The position numbers and the translations under genes were made by a program. The notes beneath the pieces were generated by a model. The model was given only the letters and a program-made list of their open reading frames with translations. It made no database searches and was not told the origin of the DNA. From NCBI GenBank assembly GCA_024404065.1, contig JAKSQR010000001.1, forward strand, positions 1 through 42,692: a stretch of 42,692 bases of DNA, in the 5' to 3' direction. The stretch comes from Clostridia bacterium (GTDB lineage Bacteria > Bacillota > Clostridia > Oscillospirales > Acutalibacteraceae). This document shows positions 7,470 to 15,633 of this stretch, piece after piece (the stretch's first letter is position 1; each line of letters starts with the position of its first letter).

Positions 7470-8093
7470 ATGCCTACAGTAGCAGTTAAAGACATGACAG
7501 GTAAAAAGGTTTCCGACCTTGAGCTTGCAGAAAGCATTTTCGGAATCGAGCCCAGCATTCCTGCTATGCACCTTTGCGTAGTAGCATATCTGGCAAATCA
7601 GCGTCAGGGCACACAGTCTACCCTTACCAGATCAGAAGTAAGCGGCGGCGGCAAGAAGCCCTGGAGACAGAAGGGTACAGGCCGTGCAAGACAGGGTTCA
7701 ACAAGAGCTCCACAGTGGTATCACGGTGGTATCTCACATGGTCCCAAGCCCCGTACTTATCACAAGGACGTAAACAAGAAGGTAAGAAGACTTGCTATGA
7801 AGTCTGCTCTTTCAGCTAAGGTTGCTGATAACGAGCTTATCGTTCTTGACGATCTTAAACTTGACTCAATCAAGACCAAGGAAATGGCCAAGGTTGTAAA
7901 GGCACTCGATGCTGGCAAGAAGGTTACATTCGTACTTCCTGAGAAGAACGATACAATCTACCTTTCAGCTCGTAACATTGCCGGTGTTAAGACAACTCTT
8001 GTAAACACACTCAACGTTTATGACATCCTCAACTGCGACACAATCGTAGTTCTTAAGGACGCTGTAAGCAAGATCGAGGAGGTATATGCATGA
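7470..8093 (+). CDS. rplD: 50S ribosomal protein L4
   Basis: 207 residues. L4 binds domain I of 23S rRNA; its extended loop, here GGGKKPWRQKGTGRARQGS near residues 60-80, lines the exit tunnel. In E. coli it represses its own operon through the leader, so it is the first candidate effector for the leader at 6025-6437. The stop overlaps the next start by 4 nt. Confidence 0.98.
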   Translation: MPTVAVKDMTGKKVSDLELAESIFGIEPSIPAMHLCVVAYLANQRQGTQSTLTRSEVSGGGKKPWRQKGTGRARQGSTRAPQWYHGGISHGPKPRTYHKDVNKKVRRLAMKSALSAKVADNELIVLDDLKLDSIKTKEMAKVVKALDAGKKVTFVLPEKNDTIYLSARNIAGVKTTLVNTLNVYDILNCDTIVVLKDAVSKIEEVYA

Positions 8094-8386
8094 GTAGATT
8101 AGCAGAAGACATCATCATCCGTCCTATCATCACTGAAAACAGCATGGACGGTGTTGCAGATAAGAAGTACACCTTCGAAGTTGCAAAGGATGCAAACAAA
8201 ATTGAAATTGCTAAGGCAGTTGAAAAGCTTTTCGATGTAAAGGTTGCTAAGGTTAACACAATCAACGTTAACGGCAAGCTCAGAAGATATGGCCGTTTTG
8301 AGGGCTATACAGCTTCTATGAAGAAGGCAATCGTTACTCTTACAGAAGATTCCAAGACTATCGAATTCTTCGATGGTATGATGTAA
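8090..8386 (+). CDS. rplW: 50S ribosomal protein L23
   Basis: 98 residues. L23 lies at the tunnel exit and is the docking site for trigger factor and SRP. IIIRPIITENS at the N-terminus and NVNGKLRRYGR near the middle are typical. It overlaps rplD by ATGA, indicating translational coupling. Confidence 0.98.
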   Translation: MSRLAEDIIIRPIITENSMDGVADKKYTFEVAKDANKIEIAKAVEKLFDVKVAKVNTINVNGKLRRYGRFEGYTASMKKAIVTLTEDSKTIEFFDGMM

Positions 8387-8466
8387 TCTGGTAAACCAAT
8401 AAACTAAATCCAGCGGTAAGGTATGGAGTCGAATGACTCCGCAAAGCTGCTATAAGGAGAAAGAAT

Positions 8467-9300
8467 ATGGCTATTAAATTCTACAAGCCGACTACAAACG
8501 CAAGACGTAATATGTCGGTTACAGATTACTCCGAGCTTTCAAAGGTTGCTCCCGAAAGAAGCCTTCTTGTTTCACTCAAGAAGAACAGCGGCCGTAACAG
8601 CTACGGAAGAATCACAGTTCGTCACAGAGGTGGCGGCGTTCGCACAAAGTATCGTATTATCGACTTTAAGAGAGATAAGTTCGATGTACCTGCAACAGTT
8701 GAGTCAATCGAATACGATCCCAACCGTTCAGCATTCATCGCTCTCCTCAAGTACGAAGATGGTGAGAAGAGATACATCCTCCAGCCTGTAGGTCTTAAGG
8801 TTGGCGACACAGTTCTTGCTGGTCCCAATGCAGACATTATGCCTGGTAACGCTCTTCCCCTCAAGAATATCCCTGTTGGTACAGTTGTTCACAACGTAGA
8901 GCTTTATCCCGGCAGAGGCGGCCAGCTTGCAAGAGCAGCAGGTAACTCAGCACAGCTCATGGCTAAGGAAGGCGTTTACGCTCTCCTCAGACTTCCTTCA
9001 GGCGAACTTCGTAACGTATCAGCTGACTGTATGGCTACAGTTGGTCAGGTAGGTAACGCAGACCATGAAAACGTTAAGATCGGTAAGGCTGGTCGTAAGC
9101 GTCACATGGGTTGGAGACCTACAGTTCGTGGTTCTGTAATGAACCCCAATGACCACCCCCACGGTGGTGGTGAAGGTAAATCCCCCATCGGCCGTCCCGG
9201 CCCTGTTACTCCTTGGGGTAAGCCTGCACTTGGTTACAAGACCAGAAAGACAAAGAAAGCATCAGACAAACTCATCGTAAAGCGTCGTAACGACAAATAA
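8467..9300 (+). CDS. rplB: 50S ribosomal protein L2
   Basis: 277 residues, full length. L2 is a primary rRNA-binding protein needed for subunit association and peptidyl transfer. The conserved NDHPHGGGEGK loop carrying the functionally important His is present near residue 228. The 80-nt gap before it contains GGAGTC-GAAT-GACTCC nested within CAGC/GCTG, an unusual structured spacer in a tightly packed operon. Confidence 0.98.
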   Translation: MAIKFYKPTTNARRNMSVTDYSELSKVAPERSLLVSLKKNSGRNSYGRITVRHRGGGVRTKYRIIDFKRDKFDVPATVESIEYDPNRSAFIALLKYEDGEKRYILQPVGLKVGDTVLAGPNADIMPGNALPLKNIPVGTVVHNVELYPGRGGQLARAAGNSAQLMAKEGVYALLRLPSGELRNVSADCMATVGQVGNADHENVKIGKAGRKRHMGWRPTVRGSVMNPNDHPHGGGEGKSPIGRPGPVTPWGKPALGYKTRKTKKASDKLIVKRRNDK

Positions 9301-9319
9301 GTGAAAGGAGCAGATAATA

Positions 9320-9601
9320 ATGGGCAGAAGCGTTAAAAAAGGACCCTTTGTGCAGCCTAAACTGCTCGAAAGAGTTCAGGAGATGAATAAGAATGGTGAG
9401 AAGCAGGTTCTTAAGACCTGGAGCCGTTCATCAACAATCTTCCCCGATTTTGTTGGTCACACATTTGCCGTTCATGACGGACGCAAGCATGTTCCTGTTT
9501 ATGTAACAGAGGATATGGTTGGCCACAAGCTTGGTGAATTTGCACCTACAAGAACCTTCAAAGGTCATGCAGGTTCAAAGACTTCAAATAATGGTAAATA
9601 A
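9320..9601 (+). CDS. rpsS: 30S ribosomal protein S19
   Basis: 93 residues. S19 is in the small subunit head and contacts S13 and tRNA. MGRSVKKGPFV and HKLGEFAPTRTFKGH are the diagnostic ends. Start follows AAAGGAG. Confidence 0.98.
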   Translation: MGRSVKKGPFVQPKLLERVQEMNKNGEKQVLKTWSRSSTIFPDFVGHTFAVHDGRKHVPVYVTEDMVGHKLGEFAPTRTFKGHAGSKTSNNGK

Positions 9602-9624
9602 TCAGCGAAAGGAGTGTATTACTA

Positions 9625-9987
9625 ATGTCAGATAAGGAAATGATGAGCGTGCCCACAGCAACAGCTAAGGCCACTTACATCCGTATTGCTCCTCGTAAGG
9701 TTCAGATCGTTCTCGATCTTATCAGAAACCAGCCCGTGGAGAAAGCAATGGCAATTCTCAAGTACACACCCAAAGCTGCGTGTGAACCTTTAGAGAAGCT
9801 CTTAAAGTCAGCTATTGCAAATGCTGAAAACAACAATAATATGGACGTTGATCGTCTTTATGTTGCAGAATGCAGCGTAAGCCAGGGCCCCACTCTTAAG
9901 AGAATCAGACCCAGAGCACAGGGCAGAGCTTACAGAATTAACAAGAAGACATCACACATTACCCTTGTACTTAAGGAAATGGAATAA
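9625..9987 (+). CDS. rplV: 50S ribosomal protein L22
   Basis: 120 residues. L22 lines the nascent-chain tunnel with its beta hairpin; the PRAQGRAYRINKKTSHI part near the C-terminus is that hairpin and its flanks. About 10 extra residues (SDKEMMSVPT) precede the conserved ATYIRIAPRKVQ. ATG 9625 is preferred because AAAGGAG lies upstream. Confidence 0.97.
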   Translation: MSDKEMMSVPTATAKATYIRIAPRKVQIVLDLIRNQPVEKAMAILKYTPKAACEPLEKLLKSAIANAENNNNMDVDRLYVAECSVSQGPTLKRIRPRAQGRAYRINKKTSHITLVLKEME

Positions 9988-10006
9988 TCGAAGAGGAGGT
10001 TAGACA

Positions 10007-10702
10007 ATGGGACAGAAAATTAATCCTACCGGTCTTAGAATCGGTGTTATAAAGCCCTGGGAATCCCGCTGGTATTGCGATCCCAACAAGTTCGGCGACA
10101 CTCTCATTGAAGACTATAATCTTCGTGAGTATCTCCTTGAGAAGCTTGCTCCCGCAGGCGTTCCTAAGGTAGAGATCGAACGTGATGCAAAGCGTGTATA
10201 CGTTAACATCCACTGCGCAAAGCCCGGTATGGTAATCGGCAGACAGGGCGCAGAAATTGAGAAGCTTAAGGAAATCTGCTCCAAGAAGCTTGGTGGCAAG
10301 GAAGTTTCCCTTAATATTATTGAAATCAAGAATCCTGATCTCAATGCTCAGCTTGTTGCTGAAAACATTGCTTCTCAGATTGAAAGAAGAATCTCACACC
10401 GTCGTGCAATCAAGCAGTCAATCGGCCGCATCATGAAGCTCGGCGCAAGAGGTATTAAGATTCAGTGCTCAGGCCGTCTTGGCGGTCGTGAAATCGCTGG
10501 TTCTGAAACTTATAAAGAGGGTACAATTCCTCTTCAGACAATCCGTGCTGACATCGACTATGGTTTTGCTGAGGCAAAAACAACATACGGTCGTATCGGC
10601 GTTAAGGTTTGGCTTTACAGAGGCGAAGTTCTTCGTGAAGCAAGAACTAACAATCGTCCTCGCAGACAGCGCAGAGAAAACAGAGAAGGAGGTAACTCAT
10701 AA
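10007..10702 (+). CDS. rpsC: 30S ribosomal protein S3
   Basis: 231 residues. S3 forms part of the mRNA entry channel and carries a KH domain (GMVIGRQGAEIEKL, near residues 74-87). The basic tail of Arg/Asn repeats is normal. It shares one base with the start of rplP (TAATG). Confidence 0.98.
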   Translation: MGQKINPTGLRIGVIKPWESRWYCDPNKFGDTLIEDYNLREYLLEKLAPAGVPKVEIERDAKRVYVNIHCAKPGMVIGRQGAEIEKLKEICSKKLGGKEVSLNIIEIKNPDLNAQLVAENIASQIERRISHRRAIKQSIGRIMKLGARGIKIQCSGRLGGREIAGSETYKEGTIPLQTIRADIDYGFAEAKTTYGRIGVKVWLYRGEVLREARTNNRPRRQRRENREGGNS

Positions 10703-11127
10703 TGCTTTTACCTAAGCGTGTTAAGTACCGTAGAGTACAGAGAGGCAGACTTACTGGTAAAGCTACAAGAGGTAACAAAGTTACTTACGGTGATTTTGGT
10801 CTCGTAGCTATGGAGCCTGCATGGATTACCTCAAACCAGATCGAAGCAGCCCGTGTTGCTATGACAAGATATATCAAGCGTGGCGGTCAGGTTTGGATTA
10901 AGATTTTCCCTGATAAGCCCATCACAGAGAAGCCTGCTGAAACCCGAATGGGTTCAGGTAAAGGTTCACCTGAATATTGGGTAGCAGTTGTTAAGCCCGG
11001 CAGAGTAATGTTTGAAATCGCCGGCGTTGATAGAGAAGTTGCAGCAGAAGCTATGCGTCTTGCAGCTAACAAGCTTCCTATCAAGTGTAAGTTCGTAACT
11101 AAGGAAGAAATGGGGGTTGAGCAGTAA
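10702..11127 (+). CDS. rplP: 50S ribosomal protein L16
   Basis: 141 residues. L16 helps position A-site tRNA. MLLPKRVKYRRVQRGRLTG at the start and RMGSGKGSPEYWVAVVKPG in the middle are diagnostic; the first M-L and Arg near 81 are the usual ones. The TAATG junctions on both sides indicate coupling to rpsC and rpmC. Confidence 0.98.
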   Translation: MLLPKRVKYRRVQRGRLTGKATRGNKVTYGDFGLVAMEPAWITSNQIEAARVAMTRYIKRGGQVWIKIFPDKPITEKPAETRMGSGKGSPEYWVAVVKPGRVMFEIAGVDREVAAEAMRLAANKLPIKCKFVTKEEMGVEQ

Positions 11128-11330
11128 TGAAAGCAAGTGAAATCAGAAATCTTTCCGCTGCAGAGCTTGATGCTAAGCTTGCAGAACTCAAAGACGAGCT
11201 CTTTAAACTTCGCTTCCAGCAGGCAGTAAACCAGCTCGACAACCCAATGCGTATAAGTGCCGTTAAAAAGGATATCGCTCGTATTAAGACAGTACAGAGA
11301 GATATCGAACTCCACGGCACAAACGCTTGA
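11127..11330 (+). CDS. rpmC: 50S ribosomal protein L29
   Basis: 67 residues, a small helical hairpin at the tunnel exit. MKASEIRNLSAAELDAKL and LRFQQAVNQLDNPMRI are typical. It begins on the last base of the rplP stop codon. Confidence 0.97.
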   Translation: MKASEIRNLSAAELDAKLAELKDELFKLRFQQAVNQLDNPMRISAVKKDIARIKTVQRDIELHGTNA

Positions 11331-11350
11331 GAAAGGGAGGTTAACAGACT

Positions 11351-11605
11351 ATGGAAAGAAACCTCAGAAAAACTCGCGTTGGTATCGTAACCAGCGATAA
11401 GATGGATAAGACTGTAGTTGTTTCCGTTAAGGACAGAGTCAGACATCCTCTCTATAAGAAAATTGTTAATAATACTTATAAGCTTAAGGCACACGATGAA
11501 AACAACGAGTGCGGTTTAGGCGACAGAGTACTTGTTATGGAAACCCGTCCCATGTCAAAGGACAAGAGATGGCGTGTAGTAGAAATCATTGAGAAGGCTA
11601 AATAA
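11351..11605 (+). CDS. rpsQ: 30S ribosomal protein S17
   Basis: 84 residues, OB fold, primary binder of 16S rRNA 5' domain. RKTRVGIVTSDKMDKTVVV and MSKDKRWRVVEII identify it. RBS GGGAGG precedes ATG 11351. Confidence 0.98.
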   Translation: MERNLRKTRVGIVTSDKMDKTVVVSVKDRVRHPLYKKIVNNTYKLKAHDENNECGLGDRVLVMETRPMSKDKRWRVVEIIEKAK

Positions 11606-11631
11606 TTAGCCGATGTAAGGAGGAAAACACT

Positions 11632-12000
11632 GTGATACAGCAACAGAGTTACCTCAAGGTTGCCGACAATACCGGTGCAAAAGAAATTATGTGCATCCGT
11701 GTACTTGGCGGTTCCGGCAGGAGGTATGCCAATATTGGCGACGTCGTAGTTGCTTCTGTTAAGAAGGCAACACCCGGCGGCGTAGTTAAAAAAGGCGAAG
11801 TTGTTAAAGCTGTTGTAGTTCGTACAGCAAGCGGTCTTCGCCGTGAAGACGGTACTTACATTCGCTTTGATGAGAATGCAGCCGTCATCATTAAGGACGA
11901 TAAGAGCCCCAAAGGCACCCGTATCTTTGGGCCAGTAGCTAGAGAGCTCCGTGAAAAGGATTATACAAAGATTCTTTCACTTGCTCCCGAAGTACTTTAA
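11632..12000 (+). CDS. rplN: 50S ribosomal protein L14
   Basis: 122 residues. L14 forms an intersubunit bridge and is the docking site of RsfS. LKVADNTGAKEIMCIRVLGG is the signature. The start is GTG 11632, placed by TAAGGAGG (11616-11623) and by the family N-terminus MIQQQSYL; no ATG is available nearby. Confidence 0.98.
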   Translation: MIQQQSYLKVADNTGAKEIMCIRVLGGSGRRYANIGDVVVASVKKATPGGVVKKGEVVKAVVVRTASGLRREDGTYIRFDENAAVIIKDDKSPKGTRIFGPVARELREKDYTKILSLAPEVL

Positions 12001-12013
12001 TCGGAGGTGCGGT

Positions 12014-12331
12014 ATGAGTAAGGTTCATGTTAAGACAGGCGACGAAGTAGTCGTAATTAACGGCAAATACAGAGGCACAACCGGTAAGGTAATGCAGGTA
12101 AGCCCCTCAGAAGGCAAAGTTATTGTTGAAGGCGTTAACATCGTTAAGAAGCATGTTAAGCCCAAGAGAATGGGTGAGCCCGGCGGCATTATCGAAGCAG
12201 AAAGTGCTCTTTATGCTGAAAAGGTTCAGCTTATTTGCCCCAAGTGTGGCAAGCCCACAAGAGTTGGTAAGAAAGTTACCGACGATGGTAAAAAAGTACG
12301 TGTTTGCAAGAAGTGCAACGCAGAATTTTAA
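12014..12331 (+). CDS. rplX: 50S ribosomal protein L24, zinc-ribbon form
   Basis: 105 residues. L24 nucleates 50S assembly and carries a KOW motif (TGDEVVVINGKYRGTTGKV). The C-terminal CPKC...CKKC pairs (ICPKCGKPTRV, VRVCKKCNAEF) form a zinc ribbon, as in many clostridia. The frame is open upstream into rplN, but ATG 12014 follows CGGAGGTG and gives MSKVHVKTGD. Confidence 0.97.
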   Translation: MSKVHVKTGDEVVVINGKYRGTTGKVMQVSPSEGKVIVEGVNIVKKHVKPKRMGEPGGIIEAESALYAEKVQLICPKCGKPTRVGKKVTDDGKKVRVCKKCNAEF

Positions 12332-12350
12332 TTAGAGGAGGATACAACTA

Positions 12351-12890
12351 ATGGCAAGATTAAAGACTAAATATGTTGAAGAAGTTGCACCTGCTCTTAT
12401 GAAGAAATTCGAGTACAAGAGTGTTATGCAGATTCCCAAGCTTGATAAAATCGTAGTTAACGTAGGCTGCGGTGAAGACAAGGACAACAGCAAGGCTCTC
12501 GATGCTATTTCATCAGACCTTATGCAGATTACAGGTCAGAAGCCCGTTCTCTGTAAGGCTAAGAAGTCCGTTGCTAACTTCAAGCTTCGTGAAGGCATGG
12601 TAATCGGTGCAAAAGTAACTCTCAGAGGCGACAGAATGTATGAGTTCCTTGACAGACTCTTCAATCTCGCTCTTCCCAGAGTTCGTGACTTCAGAGGTAT
12701 AAACCCCAACTCCTTCGATGGCAGAGGTAACTACTCAATGGGCATCAAGGAACAGCTTATATTCCCTGAAATCGATTATGATAAGATTGACAAGGTTAGA
12801 GGTATGGACATCTGCTTTGTTACTACAGCAAATACAGACGAAGAAGCAAGAGAGCTCCTCACACTTATGGGCGCTCCATTTGCAAAGTAA
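12351..12890 (+). CDS. rplE: 50S ribosomal protein L5
   Basis: 179 residues. L5 binds 5S rRNA with L18 and contacts P-site tRNA. VMQIPKLDKIVVNVGCGE near residue 25 and FRGINPNSFDGRGNYSMGIK near residue 115 are diagnostic. RBS AGAGGAGG. Confidence 0.98.
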   Translation: MARLKTKYVEEVAPALMKKFEYKSVMQIPKLDKIVVNVGCGEDKDNSKALDAISSDLMQITGQKPVLCKAKKSVANFKLREGMVIGAKVTLRGDRMYEFLDRLFNLALPRVRDFRGINPNSFDGRGNYSMGIKEQLIFPEIDYDKIDKVRGMDICFVTTANTDEEARELLTLMGAPFAK

Positions 12891-12902
12891 GGAGGGAAAA
12901 CC

Positions 12903-13088
12903 GTGGCTAAAACATCACAGAAAGTTAGACAGGCACGTCCTGCTAAGTACAGCACAAGAGCTTACTCAAGATGTAAGATCTGCGGAAGACCTCATGCTTA
13001 TCTTCGTAAGTATGGCGTTTGCCGTATATGTTTCAGAGAGCTTGCACATGCAGGCCAGATCCCCGGCGTTAAGAAAGCAAGTTGGTAA
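12903..13088 (+). CDS. rpsZ: 30S ribosomal protein S14 type Z (zinc-binding)
   Basis: 61 residues, the short zinc form with CKIC and CRIC pairs (CKICGRP, GVCRICFREL). It acts in the 30S head. Start is GTG 12903 after AAGGAGGG; the family N-terminus MAKTSQKVRQ follows directly. The long zinc-free paralogue, if present, is elsewhere. Confidence 0.97.
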   Translation: MAKTSQKVRQARPAKYSTRAYSRCKICGRPHAYLRKYGVCRICFRELAHAGQIPGVKKASW

Positions 13089-13116
13089 TTGAGCAATTGC
13101 AAAGGAGGTAAACAGT

Positions 13117-13515
13117 ATGCAAATTACTGATTCCATCGCTGATATGCTCACCCGTATCCGTAATGCGAATGCGGCAAAGCATGATACAGTGAAAGTTCCC
13201 GCATCCAACATGAAGAAAGCGATTGCTCAGATTCTTGTTGATGAGGGTTACATAAAGAGTTTCAAAGTTGAGGACGACGGTAAGCAGGGCGTTATCGAAA
13301 TCGCTCTTAAGTACGGTCCCAACAAGTCTCAGGTAATCACCGGTCTTCGCAGAGTTTCAAAGCCCGGCCTGAGAATTTACACAGACGTTGAGAATATGCC
13401 CAAGGTTATGAAGGGCATCGGCATTGCCATTCTCTCAACATCTAAAGGCGTTATGACTGATAAGGACGCTCGTAAAGCCAATGTTGGCGGCGAAGTTCTT
13501 GCATTTATTTGGTAA
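13117..13515 (+). CDS. rpsH: 30S ribosomal protein S8
   Basis: 132 residues, 16S rRNA central-domain binder and the classic spc-operon autoregulator in E. coli. DSIADMLTRIRNANAAKH at the N-terminus and GVMTDKDARKANVGGEVLA at the C-terminus identify it. RBS AAAGGAGG. Confidence 0.98.
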   Translation: MQITDSIADMLTRIRNANAAKHDTVKVPASNMKKAIAQILVDEGYIKSFKVEDDGKQGVIEIALKYGPNKSQVITGLRRVSKPGLRIYTDVENMPKVMKGIGIAILSTSKGVMTDKDARKANVGGEVLAFIW

Positions 13516-13529
13516 GGAGGTAGCATTCA

Positions 13530-14075
13530 ATGTCACGTATAGGCAAACAGCCCATCGTTATACCTGCTGGTGTTGATGTTACTGTTGAAGGCAACCTTGT
13601 TACCGTAAAGGGCCCCAAGGGCACTCTTTCAAGAGAAATTCATCCCAACATCACAGTTGAAAAGGATGGTAACGAAATTAAGGTTACTCGTCCTGACGAC
13701 AAAAAAGAAAACAGATCACTTCATGGTCTTTCAAGAACTCTTATCGCTAACATGGTATATGGTTGCAGCGAGTCCTTCAAGAAGGAACTCGAGGTAAACG
13801 GTATCGGTTACCGTGCAGAGCTCAAGGGTAAAGAGCTTGTACTTAAAGTAGGTTACTCACATGATGTTATCATGGCAGTTCCCGAAGGTATCACAGTAGA
13901 AGTTCCCGGCCCCAACAAGATCATCATCTCTGGTGCCGATAAGCAGAAGGTTGGTCAGTACGCTGCCAACGTTCGTGAGAAGAGACCTCCCGAACCCTAC
14001 AAGGGCAAAGGCATTAAGTATGCTGATGAGCATATCCGCCGTAAGGAAGGTAAAGCCGGTAAGGGCGGCAAATAA
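13530..14075 (+). CDS. rplF: 50S ribosomal protein L6
   Basis: 181 residues with two similar domains, near the GTPase-associated centre. MSRIGKQPIVIPAGV opens it and RRPPEPYKGKGIKY-like KRPPEPYKGKGIKYADE is the C-terminal signature. RBS AAGGAGG. Confidence 0.98.
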   Translation: MSRIGKQPIVIPAGVDVTVEGNLVTVKGPKGTLSREIHPNITVEKDGNEIKVTRPDDKKENRSLHGLSRTLIANMVYGCSESFKKELEVNGIGYRAELKGKELVLKVGYSHDVIMAVPEGITVEVPGPNKIIISGADKQKVGQYAANVREKRPPEPYKGKGIKYADEHIRRKEGKAGKGGK

Positions 14076-14099
14076 TAAGAGTATAAGGAGTGAAATAAA

Positions 14100-14459
14100 A
14101 TGGTTTCTAGACCAGACACTAATAAGGCCAGACAGCATCGCCATAAGAGAGTTCGTGGTAAAATCTCTGGTACAGCTGAATGTCCTCGTCTTAATGTTTA
14201 CCGTTCCCTCCAGCACATCTATGCACAGTTAATCGATGATGTTACAGGTACAACACTTGCAGCAGCATCAACTGTTGAAAAAGATTTTGAAGAGTACGGT
14301 GGAAATAAGACCGCAGCTCACAAAGTGGGCGAAATGATCGCAAAGCGTGCCGCTGAAAAGGGTATCACTGAGTGTGTATACGACAGAGGCGGTTATGTAT
14401 ATCACGGCAGAGTTCAGGAACTCGCCGAAGGCGCCCGTGAGGGTGGCCTCAAATTCTGA
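14100..14459 (+). CDS. rplR: 50S ribosomal protein L18
   Basis: 119 residues, 5S rRNA-binding partner of L5. RHKRVRGKISGTAECPRLNV and the tail YDRGGYVYHGRVQELAEGAR are diagnostic. ATG 14100 follows AAGGAG. Confidence 0.98.
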   Translation: MVSRPDTNKARQHRHKRVRGKISGTAECPRLNVYRSLQHIYAQLIDDVTGTTLAAASTVEKDFEEYGGNKTAAHKVGEMIAKRAAEKGITECVYDRGGYVYHGRVQELAEGAREGGLKF

Positions 14460-14476
14460 GAAAGGAGAAAATCATT

Positions 14477-14977
14477 ATGGCAAAACTTGATGCTTCAAAC
14501 TATGAGCTTACAGAGCGTGTAGTAGCTATCAACCGTGTATCCAAAACCGTAAAGGGCGGCCGTATCATGAAGTTCTCCGCTCTCGTAGTTGTTGGTGACG
14601 GCAACGGCGTAATCGGCTTCGGCCTTGGTAAGTCAGGCGAAGTTCCCGACGCTATCCGTAAGGGTATTGAAGATGCAAAGAAGAACCTTATTCAGGTTTC
14701 TCTTAAGGGCACAACAATTCCTCACGAAATCACCGGTAAATTCGGTGCTGGCGTTGTTCTTCTTAAGCCTGCTGCACCTGGTACCGGCGTTATCGCTGGT
14801 GGCCCCGTTCGTGCTGTTATCGAAACAGTAGGTATTAAGGATATCCGTACAAAGGCTCTCCGTTCAAACAATCCTTGCAACGTTGTAAGAGCTACTATTG
14901 ACGGACTTTCAAAACTCCGTACAGCTGAAGAAGTTGCTGCAATCCGTGGCAAGACAGCTAAGGAAATTATAGGTTAA
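14477..14977 (+). CDS. rpsE: 30S ribosomal protein S5
   Basis: 166 residues. S5 shapes the mRNA entry site and affects fidelity. The RNA-binding loop RVSKTVKGGRIMKFSALVVV and the GTGVIAGGPVRAVIE stretch are conserved. RBS AAAGGAG. Confidence 0.98.
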   Translation: MAKLDASNYELTERVVAINRVSKTVKGGRIMKFSALVVVGDGNGVIGFGLGKSGEVPDAIRKGIEDAKKNLIQVSLKGTTIPHEITGKFGAGVVLLKPAAPGTGVIAGGPVRAVIETVGIKDIRTKALRSNNPCNVVRATIDGLSKLRTAEEVAAIRGKTAKEIIG

Positions 14978-14991
14978 GGAGGGCGGAAAGA

Positions 14992-15174
14992 ATGGCAGAT
15001 TTACAGGTAAAGCTTGCAAAGAGCTTAATCGGTTCAACAAAGTCTCAGATTGCAACCGCCCACGCACTTGGTCTTCACAAGATTGGCGACGTTAAGGTTC
15101 AGCCCGATAACGAAGCTACTAAAGGTAAGATCAAAAAGCTTGCTCATCTTCTTGAAGTAAGCGAAGTTAAATAA
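14992..15174 (+). CDS. rpmD: 50S ribosomal protein L30
   Basis: 60 residues, the normal bacterial length. VKLAKSLIGSTKSQIATAHA and GLHKIGD are typical. RBS AAGGAGG; 14 nt after rpsE and 14 nt before rplO. Confidence 0.97.
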   Translation: MADLQVKLAKSLIGSTKSQIATAHALGLHKIGDVKVQPDNEATKGKIKKLAHLLEVSEVK

Positions 15175-15188
15175 GGAGGAGCGGCTAA

Positions 15189-15632
15189 ATGAAATTACAT
15201 GATCTCGCACCCGCAGCTGGTGCTTCAAAAGAGCGTAAGCGCATTGGTCGTGGTCCTGCTTCAGGCCAGGGCAAAACAGCTGGTAAGGGTCATAAGGGCC
15301 AGAAGGCTCGTGCCGGTAGAGGTATGAGACCCGGTTTTGAAGGCGGTCAGATGCCCCTTCAGAGAAGAATCCCCAAGCGTGGATTCAATAACATTTTCGG
15401 TACTGAGATGGCTATCGTAAACGTAGCTACTCTTGATAAGTATTATGAGGACGGCGCAACTGTTACAGTTGAAAACCTTCTTGAGAAGGGTATCCTCAGC
15501 AAGTCTATGGACGGCGTTAAAGTTTTAGGACAGGGCGAAATTTCCAAGAAGCTTACCGTTCAGGTTAATGCTTTTTCCGAAAGCGCAAAGTCTAAGATCG
15601 AAGCTGCCGGAGGAAAGGCAGAGGTGATCTGA
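15189..15632 (+). CDS. rplO: 50S ribosomal protein L15
   Basis: 147 residues. L15 is a late assembly protein with a Gly/Lys-rich N-terminal extension (RIGRGPASGQGKTAGKGHKG). FEGGQMPLQRRIPKRGF is diagnostic. Its stop lies one base before the secY start. Confidence 0.98.
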   Translation: MKLHDLAPAAGASKERKRIGRGPASGQGKTAGKGHKGQKARAGRGMRPGFEGGQMPLQRRIPKRGFNNIFGTEMAIVNVATLDKYYEDGATVTVENLLEKGILSKSMDGVKVLGQGEISKKLTVQVNAFSESAKSKIEAAGGKAEVI

Positions 15633-15633
15633 G

